Origin: UBA6115 sp964346355
GTDB taxonomy: Bacteria > Bacillota > Clostridia > Christensenellales > Aristaeellaceae
Direction: 5' to 3'
NCBI GenBank assembly: GCA_964346355.1
Contig: CAYFUH010000026.1
Span: 1-20,468 of the forward strand
DNA: 20,468 nucleotides
Shown piece after piece: positions 1 through 8,399 of the stretch. The notes below the pieces were generated by a model. It searched no databases. It saw nothing but the letters and a program-made list of their open reading frames with translations, and was not told the origin of the DNA. The position numbers and the translations under genes are program-made. Position 1 is the stretch's first letter. Each line of letters begins with the position of its first letter.

Positions 1-537
1 CATGATGTTGTAGCGGGCGACGATGGTCTCATAGCCCATGTGGCGGGCGAAGGAGTAGTGAATCAGCACTTCCGCGCCCCATTCCTTGGCGGTTTCAACG
101 ATCTGGTAGCCGCCGTTGATTTCGTCCACACCCATGACCACGTCGGCCGCGGCTGCGATGTCAGAGGGATCCTCTGCCGGGACGCCTGCCAGCAGCAGGA
201 TGTCAGGGCGGGTTTCTTTAATCTTGGTGTAGGCCGCGGTGGCGCCCTGCACAGCCTGGACCATGATGATGGCCTTGACGTCAGGATCCTCGGCAAACTG
301 CATCAGTTTGCCCATGGTGGTTTCCACCTCAGAGGCGAAGTTGTCCGGATAGGTGTCTGTGATGACAACGCCGGGGTTTTCCGCCTGCAGCCGCTCCGCG
401 GCGCGGTATTCTTCCTCGCCCTGGGAGGTGGTGCCGGTTAAGATGGCAATCTTGTACGTGGGGGCTTCCGCCAGACCGGGCAGCATCAAGCCCAGCAGCA
501 TGGCCAGTGACAACATAAGGGTCAACAGTTTCTTCAT
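1..537 (-). CDS. DUF3798 family secreted protein, 3' end cut by window edge
   Basis: Only the first 179 residues are present; the reading frame is open to the left edge. The start at 537 has an AAAGGAGG-type site just upstream. Residues 1-25 form a signal peptide (MKKLL, a long Leu/Met core, then GLAEA) with an A-x-A type I cleavage site and no lipobox Cys. The mature part opens with a beta-strand (YKIAILTGT) followed by a Ser/Gln/Glu-rich helix. It then carries the family-like blocks TYPDNF (about 68-73), DVKAIIMVQAVQG (about 89-101), LLLAGVPAEDPSDIA (about 118-132) and HYSFARHM (about 164-171), which I recognise from DUF3798 proteins. That family resembles periplasmic substrate-binding proteins in fold, and its ligand is unknown. 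It is monocistronic at its 5' end, with its own promoter. A BMP-type sugar- or nucleoside-binding protein is the main alternative, but the PDNF and HYSFxRHM blocks favour DUF3798. Confidence 0.82.
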   Translation of the reverse strand, partial: MKKLLTLMLSLAMLLGLMLPGLAEAPTYKIAILTGTTSQGEEEYRAAERLQAENPGVVITDTYPDNFASEVETTMGKLMQFAEDPDVKAIIMVQAVQGATAAYTKIKETRPDILLLAGVPAEDPSDIAAAADVVMGVDEINGGYQIVETAKEWGAEVLIHYSFARHMGYETIVARYNIM

Positions 538-935
538 GGGGTCCTCCTTTTTTTATACCGCAAACGTATTTCATCCGGCGCGGTAGTTTCTCATGGTGTT
601 AGTTAATGGATAAATTATACATTTGTCAAGCGGAAAAATCAAGAACCCTAAACTGCAAGTATACACTGATGTTTTGGATGTTAATCAGTTTTGGGCTTGG
701 GCGGAACGGACGGATACATGCCATAAACCACAAAAAATAAAGCGGCAACAGCAAAAACGCGCGGGTCATCATGCACAAAAACAGTATAAATACAGAATGA
801 TACAGCTGCAAACCAGCGTACCGCGCAGAAAAATAGACAAAGCAGGTTGGAAAAACAGGACTGGGTATCATCCCTGAAAGATTGTCTGCCCGCGTACCGC
901 TGATTCAGCAAACCCGACGCCAACCGGAGGCCGCC
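538..935. other. Intergenic region between divergent genes
   Basis: This 398-base stretch separates the minus-strand DUF3798 gene from the plus-strand propeller-protease. It holds the DUF3798 promoter and ribosome site on the left and a GGAGG site at 926-930 on the right. The middle (about 650-870) is richer in A than the neighbouring genes. I could not find a convincing plus-strand promoter; TATAAA at 785-790 lacks a good -35. Short open frames on both strands lack ribosome sites and are not called. Confidence 0.5.
614..642 (-). promoter_or_regulatory. Sigma-A-type promoter for the DUF3798 gene
   Basis: Read on the minus strand, TTGATT (plus 637-642) and a perfect TATAAT (plus 614-619) are separated by 17 bases. 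The gene start lies about 75 bases downstream. An additional TTGACA overlaps the spacer (plus 624-629), but it has no well-placed -10 partner. Confidence 0.6.
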
Positions 936-2843
936 ATGAAAACACAAGCCCAACGCGCCCTAATCTGCCTGCTGCTGGCCATGATGCTCATCCCCCTGCT
1001 GCCTGCTTTCGCCCAGGGTGTGCCGCCTGGTGTGCCCGGGTTTTCCCTGCTGGGGCTGGAGATGACGGACGCGGTCATCACCCTGGCGGCGCGGGGGGAT
1101 ACCCTGGCCGTTTTAAGTGCGTCTGCGCATACGGACGAGCGCGCCCTGACGCTTTATCAGCTACCCGGGATGGCACAGAAAGCCCGCACGGCCTACGACA
1201 AGCCGGCACAAAGCGACGGGTATGAGGACATCCACCTGGGCATTCTTCCGGATGGCCGGGTCTTTGCGGCCAACCTGACTGACGCTCAGGTCGACCTGTA
1301 TGACCCGGCGCTGAATGTGCTGGTTTCCCGCCGGTTTTTAGACACAAACTACCCCATCGCGGCCTTCATGCAGCCGGACGGCCAGGCGCTGTACATCGGC
1401 ACGGGGGAGAATGAGCTGCTCAAACTGGACATGCAGACCGGGGCGCTCAAACCCCTGCATCCCCAGGTGCCGGCCGGGTTTCTGTTTTATACGGTGCTGG
1501 GCATGGCGGAGGGCAGGCTGCGGCTGCACTACTACAAACCGCCGGATCTGGACCTGGTGGTGGAGCTGGCGGAAAACGGCGCCACCGCCCTCATTCCCGT
1601 CATGCGCGGGCACAGCTACCTGGATGCGCAGCACGTGATGCTCTCAGACAGCCAGACGGCGCTGTTTGGGCAATTGGGGCAGGAGGCCTATGTTCAAATC
1701 GATGGCTGGCAGGCGGGGGAGCACCTGCTTGCTGTTTCCGGAAGCAGCCTCTTATCCAGCCGCTTTGAGGACAGTGACCTCATCCTGCGCCTGTATGACA
1801 CCAGCAGCCTCCGGTTGATGAACCAGCTGGTCATCCCGCATGAAATAGAGACGCTGTCCCTTGCCACGACGCTTCTTATTGGGGAGAACCAGGTGCTTTC
1901 CCTGTACCAGGGGTATGAGCCCGTCCGGACACAGCTGTATCTGTGGGATGCGCAGGCTTCCGCCCAGCCGGAGGAGGCCGGCATGCGCCGCGTCACCTAC
2001 CCGGACTTGATGGCGGAGCATGACCAAATGGCGCGGGACATCAAAGCCCGCCACGGTGTGACAGTCCATATCCGCCAGGCGGGCGCCAGCTTCCGCAACG
2101 ATGTCTACCACGCGCTTTCCGCGTCCGGCGAGCTGCCGCTGCGCCACGCCCTGATTCATTTGCGCGCGTTTTTGGACCAGCTGCCTGCGGGCATGATCAA
2201 GGAAGCCCTGCTCATGCCGTATACGGATTTCGCAATCTACCTGTGCGGCCCCATCATGCAAAAAAGCAGCGAGGGCATCAGTTACCCGGCAGGCTTCAGC
2301 ACCGAGGAGGGCAGCCTGCGTTACCTGGCGCTGGATGTGCAGGATTCCGCCTTTTTAAGCACCCTGCACCACGAGTTCATGCACCTGTTGGAGGACAGGT
2401 TGAGCCAGACAGCCTATGAGGTGGACAAGCCCGTGTTCATGTTCTGGGACAACCTGGGGCCCAAGGAGGCGGAGCACCACGGTTTCGCGCTCACCTACAC
2501 GGATGCGTCCGGGGACACCTTCTTTAACCTTGACTACACCGCTTTGCACGAGGACGCCCAGGCACATCCGGACAGGGTCTGGTTTGTGGACGCCTACAGC
2601 CGCACCTGGCCGCTGGAGGACCGCGCCCGCTTATTTGAGCACATGATGACAACAAGCCCTTCTGCTGATCCCTTCATCTTTCCCCACCTGCGCAAAAAGG
2701 CGCAGATTTTAGCCGCGCTGCTGCGCCAGTCCTTCCCCAGTTTGCAGGCTGTGGCGACCGCGCCCTGGGAAAGCCAGATTGAGCAGGCGGCGGATGTGGA
2801 AGCCTTCCTGGGCAGCGTCTATGATGAGCTGACCGCGCCATAG
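936..2843 (+). CDS. Secreted protein: beta-propeller-like N-terminal half plus HExxH zinc metallopeptidase
   Basis: This is a 635-residue protein. ATG 936 is chosen because GGAGG sits 5 bases upstream and a clean signal peptide follows (MKTQ, a Leu/Met core, cleavage near AFA-Q). Residues about 30-360 form repeated beta-rich stretches of the type seen in WD40/quinoprotein propellers, such as GDTLAVLS, PDGRVFAAN and PDGQALYIGTGENELLKLD. From about 365 a helical peptidase-like domain follows. It has HEFMH at 479-483, the HExxH zinc site with E480 as the likely catalytic base. Downstream is a D-x-YSRT-x-P-x-EDRARLFE block in which E561 is a candidate third zinc ligand. The EDRA..FE block after HExxH is typical of uncharacterised clostridial zinc peptidases; no substrate can be assigned. 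There is no lipobox or wall-anchor motif, so release from the cell is likely. It is probably monocistronic and ends at a strong terminator. The peptidase call is firm, the propeller call less so. Confidence 0.75.
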   Translation: MKTQAQRALICLLLAMMLIPLLPAFAQGVPPGVPGFSLLGLEMTDAVITLAARGDTLAVLSASAHTDERALTLYQLPGMAQKARTAYDKPAQSDGYEDIHLGILPDGRVFAANLTDAQVDLYDPALNVLVSRRFLDTNYPIAAFMQPDGQALYIGTGENELLKLDMQTGALKPLHPQVPAGFLFYTVLGMAEGRLRLHYYKPPDLDLVVELAENGATALIPVMRGHSYLDAQHVMLSDSQTALFGQLGQEAYVQIDGWQAGEHLLAVSGSSLLSSRFEDSDLILRLYDTSSLRLMNQLVIPHEIETLSLATTLLIGENQVLSLYQGYEPVRTQLYLWDAQASAQPEEAGMRRVTYPDLMAEHDQMARDIKARHGVTVHIRQAGASFRNDVYHALSASGELPLRHALIHLRAFLDQLPAGMIKEALLMPYTDFAIYLCGPIMQKSSEGISYPAGFSTEEGSLRYLALDVQDSAFLSTLHHEFMHLLEDRLSQTAYEVDKPVFMFWDNLGPKEAEHHGFALTYTDASGDTFFNLDYTALHEDAQAHPDRVWFVDAYSRTWPLEDRARLFEHMMTTSPSADPFIFPHLRKKAQILAALLRQSFPSLQAVATAPWESQIEQAADVEAFLGSVYDELTAP

Positions 2844-2873
2844 CGCAGGGCTGCCAGGCAATATTCACACACG

Positions 2874-2904
2874 AAAAAAGGAGCCGGTTTTTGGCTCCTT
2901 TTTT
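2874..2904. terminator. Bidirectional intrinsic terminator
   Basis: A perfect 12-base inverted repeat (2874-2885 with 2893-2904) encloses a 7-base loop. AAAAAAGGAGCC pairs with GGCTCCTTTTTT, so each strand gives a GC stem followed by six T. It sits between convergent genes ending at 2843 (plus) and 2920 (minus) and can serve both. Confidence 0.92.
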
Positions 2905-2919
2905 GCAGGTTACCCTGGT

Positions 2920-4218
2920 TTATTCCTTCAACTCCACCATCACCACGGTGTCCGTCTCATCCGGCAACACCGGGTCTGGGCCCAGGCTCACAAAGCAGAT
3001 GTCCGGGTAGTTGTTGGCGATCCAGTTGCGCTCCACCTTCAACTCATGCCCGGTGGCCAGCATGCGAACGGCCTTCACCTCATCCGCTTGTACACCCACC
3101 AGCGGCAGGTAGCCGATGGGGTTGTCAAAGATGTGGAAATACAGCTTGTTGCCCTTTTTAGTCACGCGGCCAAAGTCCGGCTTTTCAATCCCCGCGATGC
3201 CGCAGCCGTAGATACTGTCCTTGTTGTCCCGCATCCAGCGGCCGATGTCGGCCAGGGCGGTGAGGGACTGCTCCGGGATGCGCCCGCGCGCATCCGGCCC
3301 CACGTTCAGCAGCAGGTTTCCGCCCTTTGAGACGCACTCCACCAGCTTGCGGATGAGCATGGGCGCGGGCTTGAAATGCTTGTCTGTGCCGTGGAAGCCC
3401 CAGTTGTTGTTCATGGTCACGCAGGCCTCCCAGGCCACCGGGTCACCCTTGTAGTTGACGATGCCATGGGGCGGGATGATTTGCTCGGGGCTTAAAAAGT
3501 CTCCGCTGTACACATTGGGGTGCTCCGTAATCAGGCTGCCAAAGCCCTCGCCGCTGGCCTCCAGGCGGTTGTCGATGATGACATGTGGCTGATAGGATCG
3601 CACCATGTTCACCAGGTCGGTCGCGCGCCAGGCTTCGCCGTGCAGGTGATCATAGCTGAAGTCAAACCACAAAATGTCAATCTGGCCGTAGTTGGTGACC
3701 AGCTCCTTCACCTGGGCGTGCATATAATCCAGGTAGTTGTCAAAATTGTGTATGATGTCCTTGAACGCCGGGTTGTCGCGCATGGGGTGCTGGCGGTCGC
3801 CAAAGTGGGGGAAATCCGGGTGATGCCAGTCGATGGTGGAGTAGTAAAAGCCCACCTTCAGGCCCTCTGCGCGGAAGGCGTCCACATACTCGCGCACCAA
3901 ATCGCGCCCGGCTTTGGTGTTGGTGGCCTTGTAGTCGGTATGCTGGCTGTCAAACAGACAGAAGCCGTCATGGTGCTTGGCGGTCAGGACGGCGTAGCGC
4001 ATGCCCGCTTCACGCGCCGCCTTTGCCCAGGCCTTGGGGTCATAGTCTTTGGGGTCAAACTCGTCAAAATACTGCTGGTAGTCCGCCACACTGATGCGCT
4101 CATTGCAGCGGATCCATTCCCCGCGCGCCGGGATGGCGTAAATCCCCCAGTGGATGAACATGCCAAAACGCGCCTCCTGAAACCACGCCATGCGCTTCTC
4201 GTATGCTGTCCGGTCCAT
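2920..4218 (-). CDS. GH29 alpha-L-fucosidase, cytoplasmic
   Basis: This 432-residue glycoside hydrolase family 29 enzyme removes alpha-L-fucose from glycans by a retaining mechanism. ATG 4218 follows an AAGGAGG site; an in-frame ATG 36 bases further upstream lacks one. GH29 signatures, in order: FGMFIHWGIYAIPARGEW (18-35), KHHDGF (81-86), YYSTIDWHHPD (125-135), and ILWFDF (182-187) with D186 as the expected nucleophile. They continue with WEACVTMN (263-270) containing E264, a candidate acid/base of the type seen in GH29-B, and GGNLLLNVGPDARGRIPEQ further on. There is no signal peptide, so the substrate must be imported or intracellular. The length is usual for a bacterial catalytic domain plus a short C-terminal beta domain, with no carbohydrate-binding module. 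It is the last gene of the operon with the EamA transporter and ABC exporter, and it ends at a terminator. Confidence 0.93.
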   Translation of the reverse strand: MDRTAYEKRMAWFQEARFGMFIHWGIYAIPARGEWIRCNERISVADYQQYFDEFDPKDYDPKAWAKAAREAGMRYAVLTAKHHDGFCLFDSQHTDYKATNTKAGRDLVREYVDAFRAEGLKVGFYYSTIDWHHPDFPHFGDRQHPMRDNPAFKDIIHNFDNYLDYMHAQVKELVTNYGQIDILWFDFSYDHLHGEAWRATDLVNMVRSYQPHVIIDNRLEASGEGFGSLITEHPNVYSGDFLSPEQIIPPHGIVNYKGDPVAWEACVTMNNNWGFHGTDKHFKPAPMLIRKLVECVSKGGNLLLNVGPDARGRIPEQSLTALADIGRWMRDNKDSIYGCGIAGIEKPDFGRVTKKGNKLYFHIFDNPIGYLPLVGVQADEVKAVRMLATGHELKVERNWIANNYPDICFVSLGPDPVLPDETDTVVMVELKE

Positions 4219-4249
4219 ATCTGCCTCCTTACGGATATTTTCTGCCCAC

Positions 4250-4258
4250 ATCATACCA
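4250..4258 (-). promoter_or_regulatory. Possible internal extended -10 promoter before the fucosidase
   Basis: On the minus strand TGG followed by TATGAT forms an extended -10 (TGnTATGAT) about 32 bases before the fucosidase start. No good -35 is visible. It might give the fucosidase some independent expression within the operon. Confidence 0.3.
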
Positions 4259-4269
4259 TAGTTGTTGTT

Positions 4270-4683
4270 TTACAGCACCATCAACAGGGTGCCCGCGCCG
4301 ATGAGCGCCGTGCCGATGATGGACTTGGTGTCAAACTGCTCATGCAAAAAGAGGAAGGCCAGCACCAGGGTGAACACGACGCTTAATTTGTCAATCGGCA
4401 CAACTTTGGAGACATCGCCGATCTGAATGGCCTTGAAATAGCACAGCCAGGACGCGCCGGTGGCCAGGCCGGAGAGGATCAGGAAGATCCAGCTTCTGCG
4501 GCTGATCTCACTGATGCCCTTGTGCGCATCGGTCATAAACACAATGCCCCAGGCCAGAAGCAGCACCACAAAGGTGCGCAGCGCAGTGGCCAGGTTGGAG
4601 TTGACCCCCTCAATGCCGATCTTGGCAAAGATGGAGGTGAGCGCGGCAAACACCGCCGACGCCAGTGCCAGAATAAACCACAT
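4270..4683 (-). CDS. EamA/DMT-family half-size transporter
   Basis: This is a 137-residue, very hydrophobic protein with about five membrane segments (roughly residues 2-22, 33-53, 62-85, 96-113 and 119-137). It is a single EamA domain, about half the length of the usual ten-segment DMT carriers. The first helix (MWFILALASAVFAALTSIFA), the central GLATGASWLCYFKAI block and the PIDKLSVVF stretch match the short bacterial/archaeal drug/metabolite transporter type, which presumably works as a homodimer. The substrate is unknown. The start has AGGAGG upstream. It begins 18 bases after the second ABC gene and ends 51 bases before the fucosidase, so co-transcription is likely. Confidence 0.85.
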   Translation of the reverse strand: MWFILALASAVFAALTSIFAKIGIEGVNSNLATALRTFVVLLLAWGIVFMTDAHKGISEISRRSWIFLILSGLATGASWLCYFKAIQIGDVSKVVPIDKLSVVFTLVLAFLFLHEQFDTKSIIGTALIGAGTLLMVL

Positions 4684-4701
4684 CGCGATACCTCCTGAAT
4701 G

Positions 4702-6555
4702 TTATTGTTTCGGTTTTGCCTTGCCCAGCACCTGGCTGGCCGCTTCCTCGCGGAACTGGTTGGTGTACAGCTTGTAGTAGCCGCCGCGCTTCTTGAGCAA
4801 TTCTTCGTGCTTGCCTTCCTCGGTGATGATGCCGTCTTCCAAAAGGAGGATGCGGTCGGCCTTCCTGATGGTGGACAGGCGGTGGGCGATGATAAAGCTG
4901 GTGCGCCCGGCCAGCGTCTGCTCAATGGCGTGCTGGATCATCACCTCAGTCTCGGTATCCACCGAGGAGGTGGCCTCGTCCAGCACAAACAGGCGCGGGT
5001 TGTGCAAAATGGCGCGCGCGAAGGAGATCAGCTGCTTCTCGCCGGTGGACAGGCGGCTGCCGCCCTCGCCGACCGGTGTGTCATAGCCCTTGTCCATCTT
5101 TTGGATGAAGGCGTCCGCGTTCACCAATTTGGCGGCGCGCATGGCGTCCTCCTCACTGGCCTCGGGGTGGGCGTAGCGCAGGTTGTCCATCACGGTGCCG
5201 GAGAACAGATGCGGCTCCTGCAACACATAACCCAGGCTGGACTGCAGCCACAGCTGGCTGCGCTCCCTGTAATCACGGCCATCAATGAGGATGCTGCCAG
5301 AGGTGGGCTCATAAAAGCGGCAGAGGAGGTTCACAATGGTGGATTTTCCGGCGCCTGTGGGCCCCACAATGGCGATGGTCTCACCCGGCTTAACCTTCAG
5401 GTTGAAGTTGCGCAGCACCTCCTCGCCGTCCTTGTAGCGGAAGGTGACATCGCGGAACGCCACCTCCCCGGTAATGGGCTCCCAGTTCTCCCGCTTGGGG
5501 TGGAAGTTGTCCCCGTAGCGGGCGACGACCTCCGCGGTGTCTTTGATGTCCGGCTCCGTCTCAAGCAAGCTCACCACGCGCTCGGCCGCGGCCTGGATGC
5601 GCTGCAGCTCCGAAAACGCGGCTGCGATGTCCCGGATGGGGTGAAAAAACTGCACCGAGTAGCTGACAAAGGCGGTGAGTGTGCCCAGGGAGATCACCCC
5701 GCCCAGCACGCGGCTGGCACCCTCGCCCAAAACCAGGGCGGAGGCGATGGAGGACACGGCGATGACCAGCGGCATAAACAGGGCGGACAGGGTGGCGGCG
5801 CGGATGGCTGCCCTTTTCATGGTGCCGGTTAAGTCCACAAATTCGGCTACGTTTTGCTCCTCGCGCACCAGGGTCTTGGTGGTCTTGGCGCCCATGATGC
5901 CCTCGTTGAAACTGCCGGTGATGTGGGAGTTGATCTTGCGCACCTCGCGCTGGGCTTTTAAGATGCGCTTTTGAAACCAGGCCGTGATGATGGCCAATAC
6001 CGGCACCACTGCCAGCACCAAAAGGGCCAGCTGCCAGTTGATGATCAGCATGGCGATGGTGACGGACACCAGGAAGATGCTGGCCCAGACAAGGTCCACC
6101 AAGCCCCAGCCAAAGGCTTCCGCCAGGTGGACGACGTCGCTGGTGAGCCTGCTCATCAAAAAGCCCACACTGGTGCGGTCGTAGTAGGAGAAGGGCAATT
6201 CCTGCAGTTTTTTGAAGCCCAGCATGCGCATGTCGTAGTTGACGCGGGATTCAATAAAGCCTGCCACCAGGATGAAAAAGAAGATGGAGGCAACCTGCAG
6301 GATGATGATGACCAGATACACCAGGATGAAGGGCCACAGGGACTGAGTTGCCTCGTTCACCATGATGTAGTTGTCTATCGCGTGGCGGGTCAGCAGGGGG
6401 ATCAACACGTCTGTCACCGCCAGCACCACCATCATCAGGGCGACAAAGCCCATGGCTTTCCAGTGACGGCGCATGCGCACAAATATTTTTTTAAACAGCC
6501 CCGGGTCAAATTTTTTGGTATAGTCCTGCTCTTCTATAAAGGATGTATTACTCAT
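4702..6555 (-). CDS. ABC exporter, second half-transporter (fused membrane and ATPase domains)
   Basis: This 617-residue protein has a six-helix membrane domain (about 35-320) followed by a nucleotide-binding domain (about 363-600), of the multidrug/lipid exporter type. It carries Walker A GPTGAGKS (398-405), Q-loop LQEP (Q446), signature LSTGE (502-506) and Walker B LFVLDE with catalytic E527. The D-loop is SSVD and the H-loop H558. The signature deviates from LSGGQ, whereas Walker B is canonical, the pattern expected of the partner that carries the working Walker B in a heterodimer with one impaired ATP site. ATG 6555 is chosen over a longer frame because an AGGAG site precedes it. It overlaps the upstream ABC gene by 8 bases, which implies translational coupling. 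Relatives include BmrC/BmrD and TM287/288; the exported substrate cannot be told from sequence. Confidence 0.93.
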   Translation of the reverse strand: MSNTSFIEEQDYTKKFDPGLFKKIFVRMRRHWKAMGFVALMMVVLAVTDVLIPLLTRHAIDNYIMVNEATQSLWPFILVYLVIIILQVASIFFFILVAGFIESRVNYDMRMLGFKKLQELPFSYYDRTSVGFLMSRLTSDVVHLAEAFGWGLVDLVWASIFLVSVTIAMLIINWQLALLVLAVVPVLAIITAWFQKRILKAQREVRKINSHITGSFNEGIMGAKTTKTLVREEQNVAEFVDLTGTMKRAAIRAATLSALFMPLVIAVSSIASALVLGEGASRVLGGVISLGTLTAFVSYSVQFFHPIRDIAAAFSELQRIQAAAERVVSLLETEPDIKDTAEVVARYGDNFHPKRENWEPITGEVAFRDVTFRYKDGEEVLRNFNLKVKPGETIAIVGPTGAGKSTIVNLLCRFYEPTSGSILIDGRDYRERSQLWLQSSLGYVLQEPHLFSGTVMDNLRYAHPEASEEDAMRAAKLVNADAFIQKMDKGYDTPVGEGGSRLSTGEKQLISFARAILHNPRLFVLDEATSSVDTETEVMIQHAIEQTLAGRTSFIIAHRLSTIRKADRILLLEDGIITEEGKHEELLKKRGGYYKLYTNQFREEAASQVLGKAKPKQ

Positions 6556-8374
6556 TGATGTGCTCCTGATTGGTGTGCGCCTGCAGCTCATCCGCAAGCC
6601 CGGACTGGATCTGGTGGATGCGCTGGTACAGGCCAGGCCGGCTGATCAGCTCACTGTGGCTGCCGGCGTCCTTGATGCGGCCGTCCTCCAGCACGAAGAT
6701 GATGTCCGCCTGGCTTAAGGTAAGGATGCGGTGGCTGATGATGATGGTGGTGACATGCTCGCTCCTGCGTGCCAGCGCCTCGCGGATGCGCGCGTCTGTC
6801 GTGGTATCCACCGCCGAGAGCGAATCATCAAAGATGAGGATGTCGTTGTCCTTCAGCAGCGTGCGCGCGATGGCGGCGCGTTGCTTCTGGCCGCCGGAGA
6901 GGGTCACGCCGCGCTCGCCCACCATGGTCTCCCAGCCTTTTTCACTTTCCTCGATAAACGCCAGCGCCTGCGCGTCCTGCGCGGCCTCCTCCACCATCCG
7001 GCGGGTGGCGTCGGGCGCTGCGATGCGGATGTTGTCGTAGATGGTTTTGCTGTACAGGAAGGGCTCCTGCAGCACCAGGCCCACGCGGCTGCGCAGGTGC
7101 TTGCGGGCCACCTGGTTGATGTCGTGCCCGCCAATGGTGATGCGGCCCGACTGCGGCGTGTAAAGGCGCTGCAACAGCAGCGCGATGCTGGACTTGCCCG
7201 AGCCGGTCGCGCCCAGGATGGCCGCGGTTTGGCCGGCTTTGATGGTGAAGGACAGGTCGCGCAGCACCTCGCCGCCCTCGTCATACTGGAAGTTCACCTT
7301 GTCAAACACGATGTCGCCAGACAAGGGGGGTGTGATGGCACCTTCCACATCCTGCTCTGGCTTTTGGCGCAGCACCTCGTCAATGCGGTTGAGGGAGACC
7401 ATCGCGCGCCCGCCCTGGGAGAGGATACGGCCCAGGTTGCGCACCGGCCAAAGCAGCATGCCGATGTAGCTGGTAAACACCACGATGTCGCCCACGCTGA
7501 TGCGCCCGGCGCGCGCTTCCATCAGGCAAAACACCAGCGTCAGCAGGGTTTGCACCATGCCCATCAGGTCGCCGGTGGACCAGTAGATGGCGTCCAACCA
7601 GCTTAATTTGATAAACTTGTCGCGGGTGTCCCCGGCAGCGGTGTCAAATTTCTCAATCTCGCGCTGGGCCTGGCCAAAGGCGCGCACCACGCGCACGCCG
7701 GTTAAGTTTTCCTGCATCACGGTGGTCATGTGGCCTTCGGCTTCGTCCGCGGTGCGGTAGGCCTTCACCACCAATTTAAAGAACTGCCAGGCAAACAGGA
7801 AGAGCAGCGGCATGATCATCAGGCTGATCATGGTAATTTTGAGCGAAATGGGGATGAGCAAGGCCAGCGCGATGCTCACCATCATCAGGGCATCCACAAT
7901 GTTGAGCAGCTGCATCGCGAAAAAGCGCCGCGCCGTGTCCACGTCCTGGGTGCAGCGCTGCACCAGGTCGCCGGTGGGGGTTTTTGAGTGGTAGGAGAAA
8001 GACAGCTCCTGCAGGTGGCTGTACAAATCGTTGCGCAGCCTGCGGGCTGAGCGCTCAGAGCCAATGGCGGTCAAGCGGCCCTTGAGGAAGTTGCAGGCGC
8101 CGGAGAAAACGCTGATTGCCACAATGGCGACGCCCGGAATCCACAAGTTGGCGCGCATAAACGCGCGCCCGCCCAGGCTGTTGACCCAGTTTGCGATAAA
8201 GCCGGGCAGCCGGGAGGGCATGCCCTGCAGGTAGTTGTCCAGCACCTCCGCCAATACGGCGGGGGTGAAAAAGCCCAGCAATACGCTGATCACGGTGAGG
8301 AGGGCCGCGCCCAGGAAGTAGCGCGCGTTCTCCTTAATCAGTGTCCACATCAGGTGATGTTTTCGTTTCTTCAT
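6548..8374 (-). CDS. ABC exporter, first half-transporter with degenerate Walker B
   Basis: This 608-residue partner of the downstream ABC gene has a membrane domain at about 15-320 and an ATPase domain at about 354-590. Motifs: Walker A GATGSGKS (388-395), Q436, canonical signature LSGGQ (492-496), Walker B ILIFDD (512-517) and H548. The residue after the Walker B Asp is D517 instead of the catalytic Glu. This substitution is known from one subunit of heterodimeric exporters such as TM287/288. Its Walker sites would pair with the LSTGE signature of the partner to form the weak ATP site. The start ATG 8374 has a modest GAGG site. It is the first large gene of the operon and is preceded by a leader with a small ORF and a terminator-like hairpin. 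Confidence 0.93.
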   Translation of the reverse strand: MKKRKHHLMWTLIKENARYFLGAALLTVISVLLGFFTPAVLAEVLDNYLQGMPSRLPGFIANWVNSLGGRAFMRANLWIPGVAIVAISVFSGACNFLKGRLTAIGSERSARRLRNDLYSHLQELSFSYHSKTPTGDLVQRCTQDVDTARRFFAMQLLNIVDALMMVSIALALLIPISLKITMISLMIMPLLFLFAWQFFKLVVKAYRTADEAEGHMTTVMQENLTGVRVVRAFGQAQREIEKFDTAAGDTRDKFIKLSWLDAIYWSTGDLMGMVQTLLTLVFCLMEARAGRISVGDIVVFTSYIGMLLWPVRNLGRILSQGGRAMVSLNRIDEVLRQKPEQDVEGAITPPLSGDIVFDKVNFQYDEGGEVLRDLSFTIKAGQTAAILGATGSGKSSIALLLQRLYTPQSGRITIGGHDINQVARKHLRSRVGLVLQEPFLYSKTIYDNIRIAAPDATRRMVEEAAQDAQALAFIEESEKGWETMVGERGVTLSGGQKQRAAIARTLLKDNDILIFDDSLSAVDTTTDARIREALARRSEHVTTIIISHRILTLSQADIIFVLEDGRIKDAGSHSELISRPGLYQRIHQIQSGLADELQAHTNQEHINE

Positions 8375-8399
8375 GTTACCTCTACATATTTAAGAGCAT

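Noticed and set aside
624..629. TTGACA (minus strand) as the -35 of the DUF3798 promoter
   Set aside because: The nearby TATAAT is only four bases away and no other good -10 is spaced correctly; the TTGATT/TATAAT pair with 17 bases fits better.
623..877. Open frames of about 80 codons on both strands between the DUF3798 and propeller-protease genes
   Set aside because: No ribosome binding site, no recognisable domain, and the two frames mirror each other; composition looks like non-coding A-rich DNA.
882..935. Longer N-terminus of the propeller-protease from a TTG at 882
   Set aside because: The extension would bury the signal peptide, and GGAGG is correctly placed only for ATG 936.
3520..4386. 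Long open frame opposite the fucosidase and EamA genes
   Set aside because: Antisense shadow of GC-rich coding DNA; the minus-strand products match known families along their full length.
4699..5832. 377-codon open frame opposite the second ABC gene, and similar frames at 5971-6558 and 6731-7606
   Set aside because: His/Gln/Val/Gly-rich translations typical of the complement of GC-rich genes; no ribosome sites or domains.
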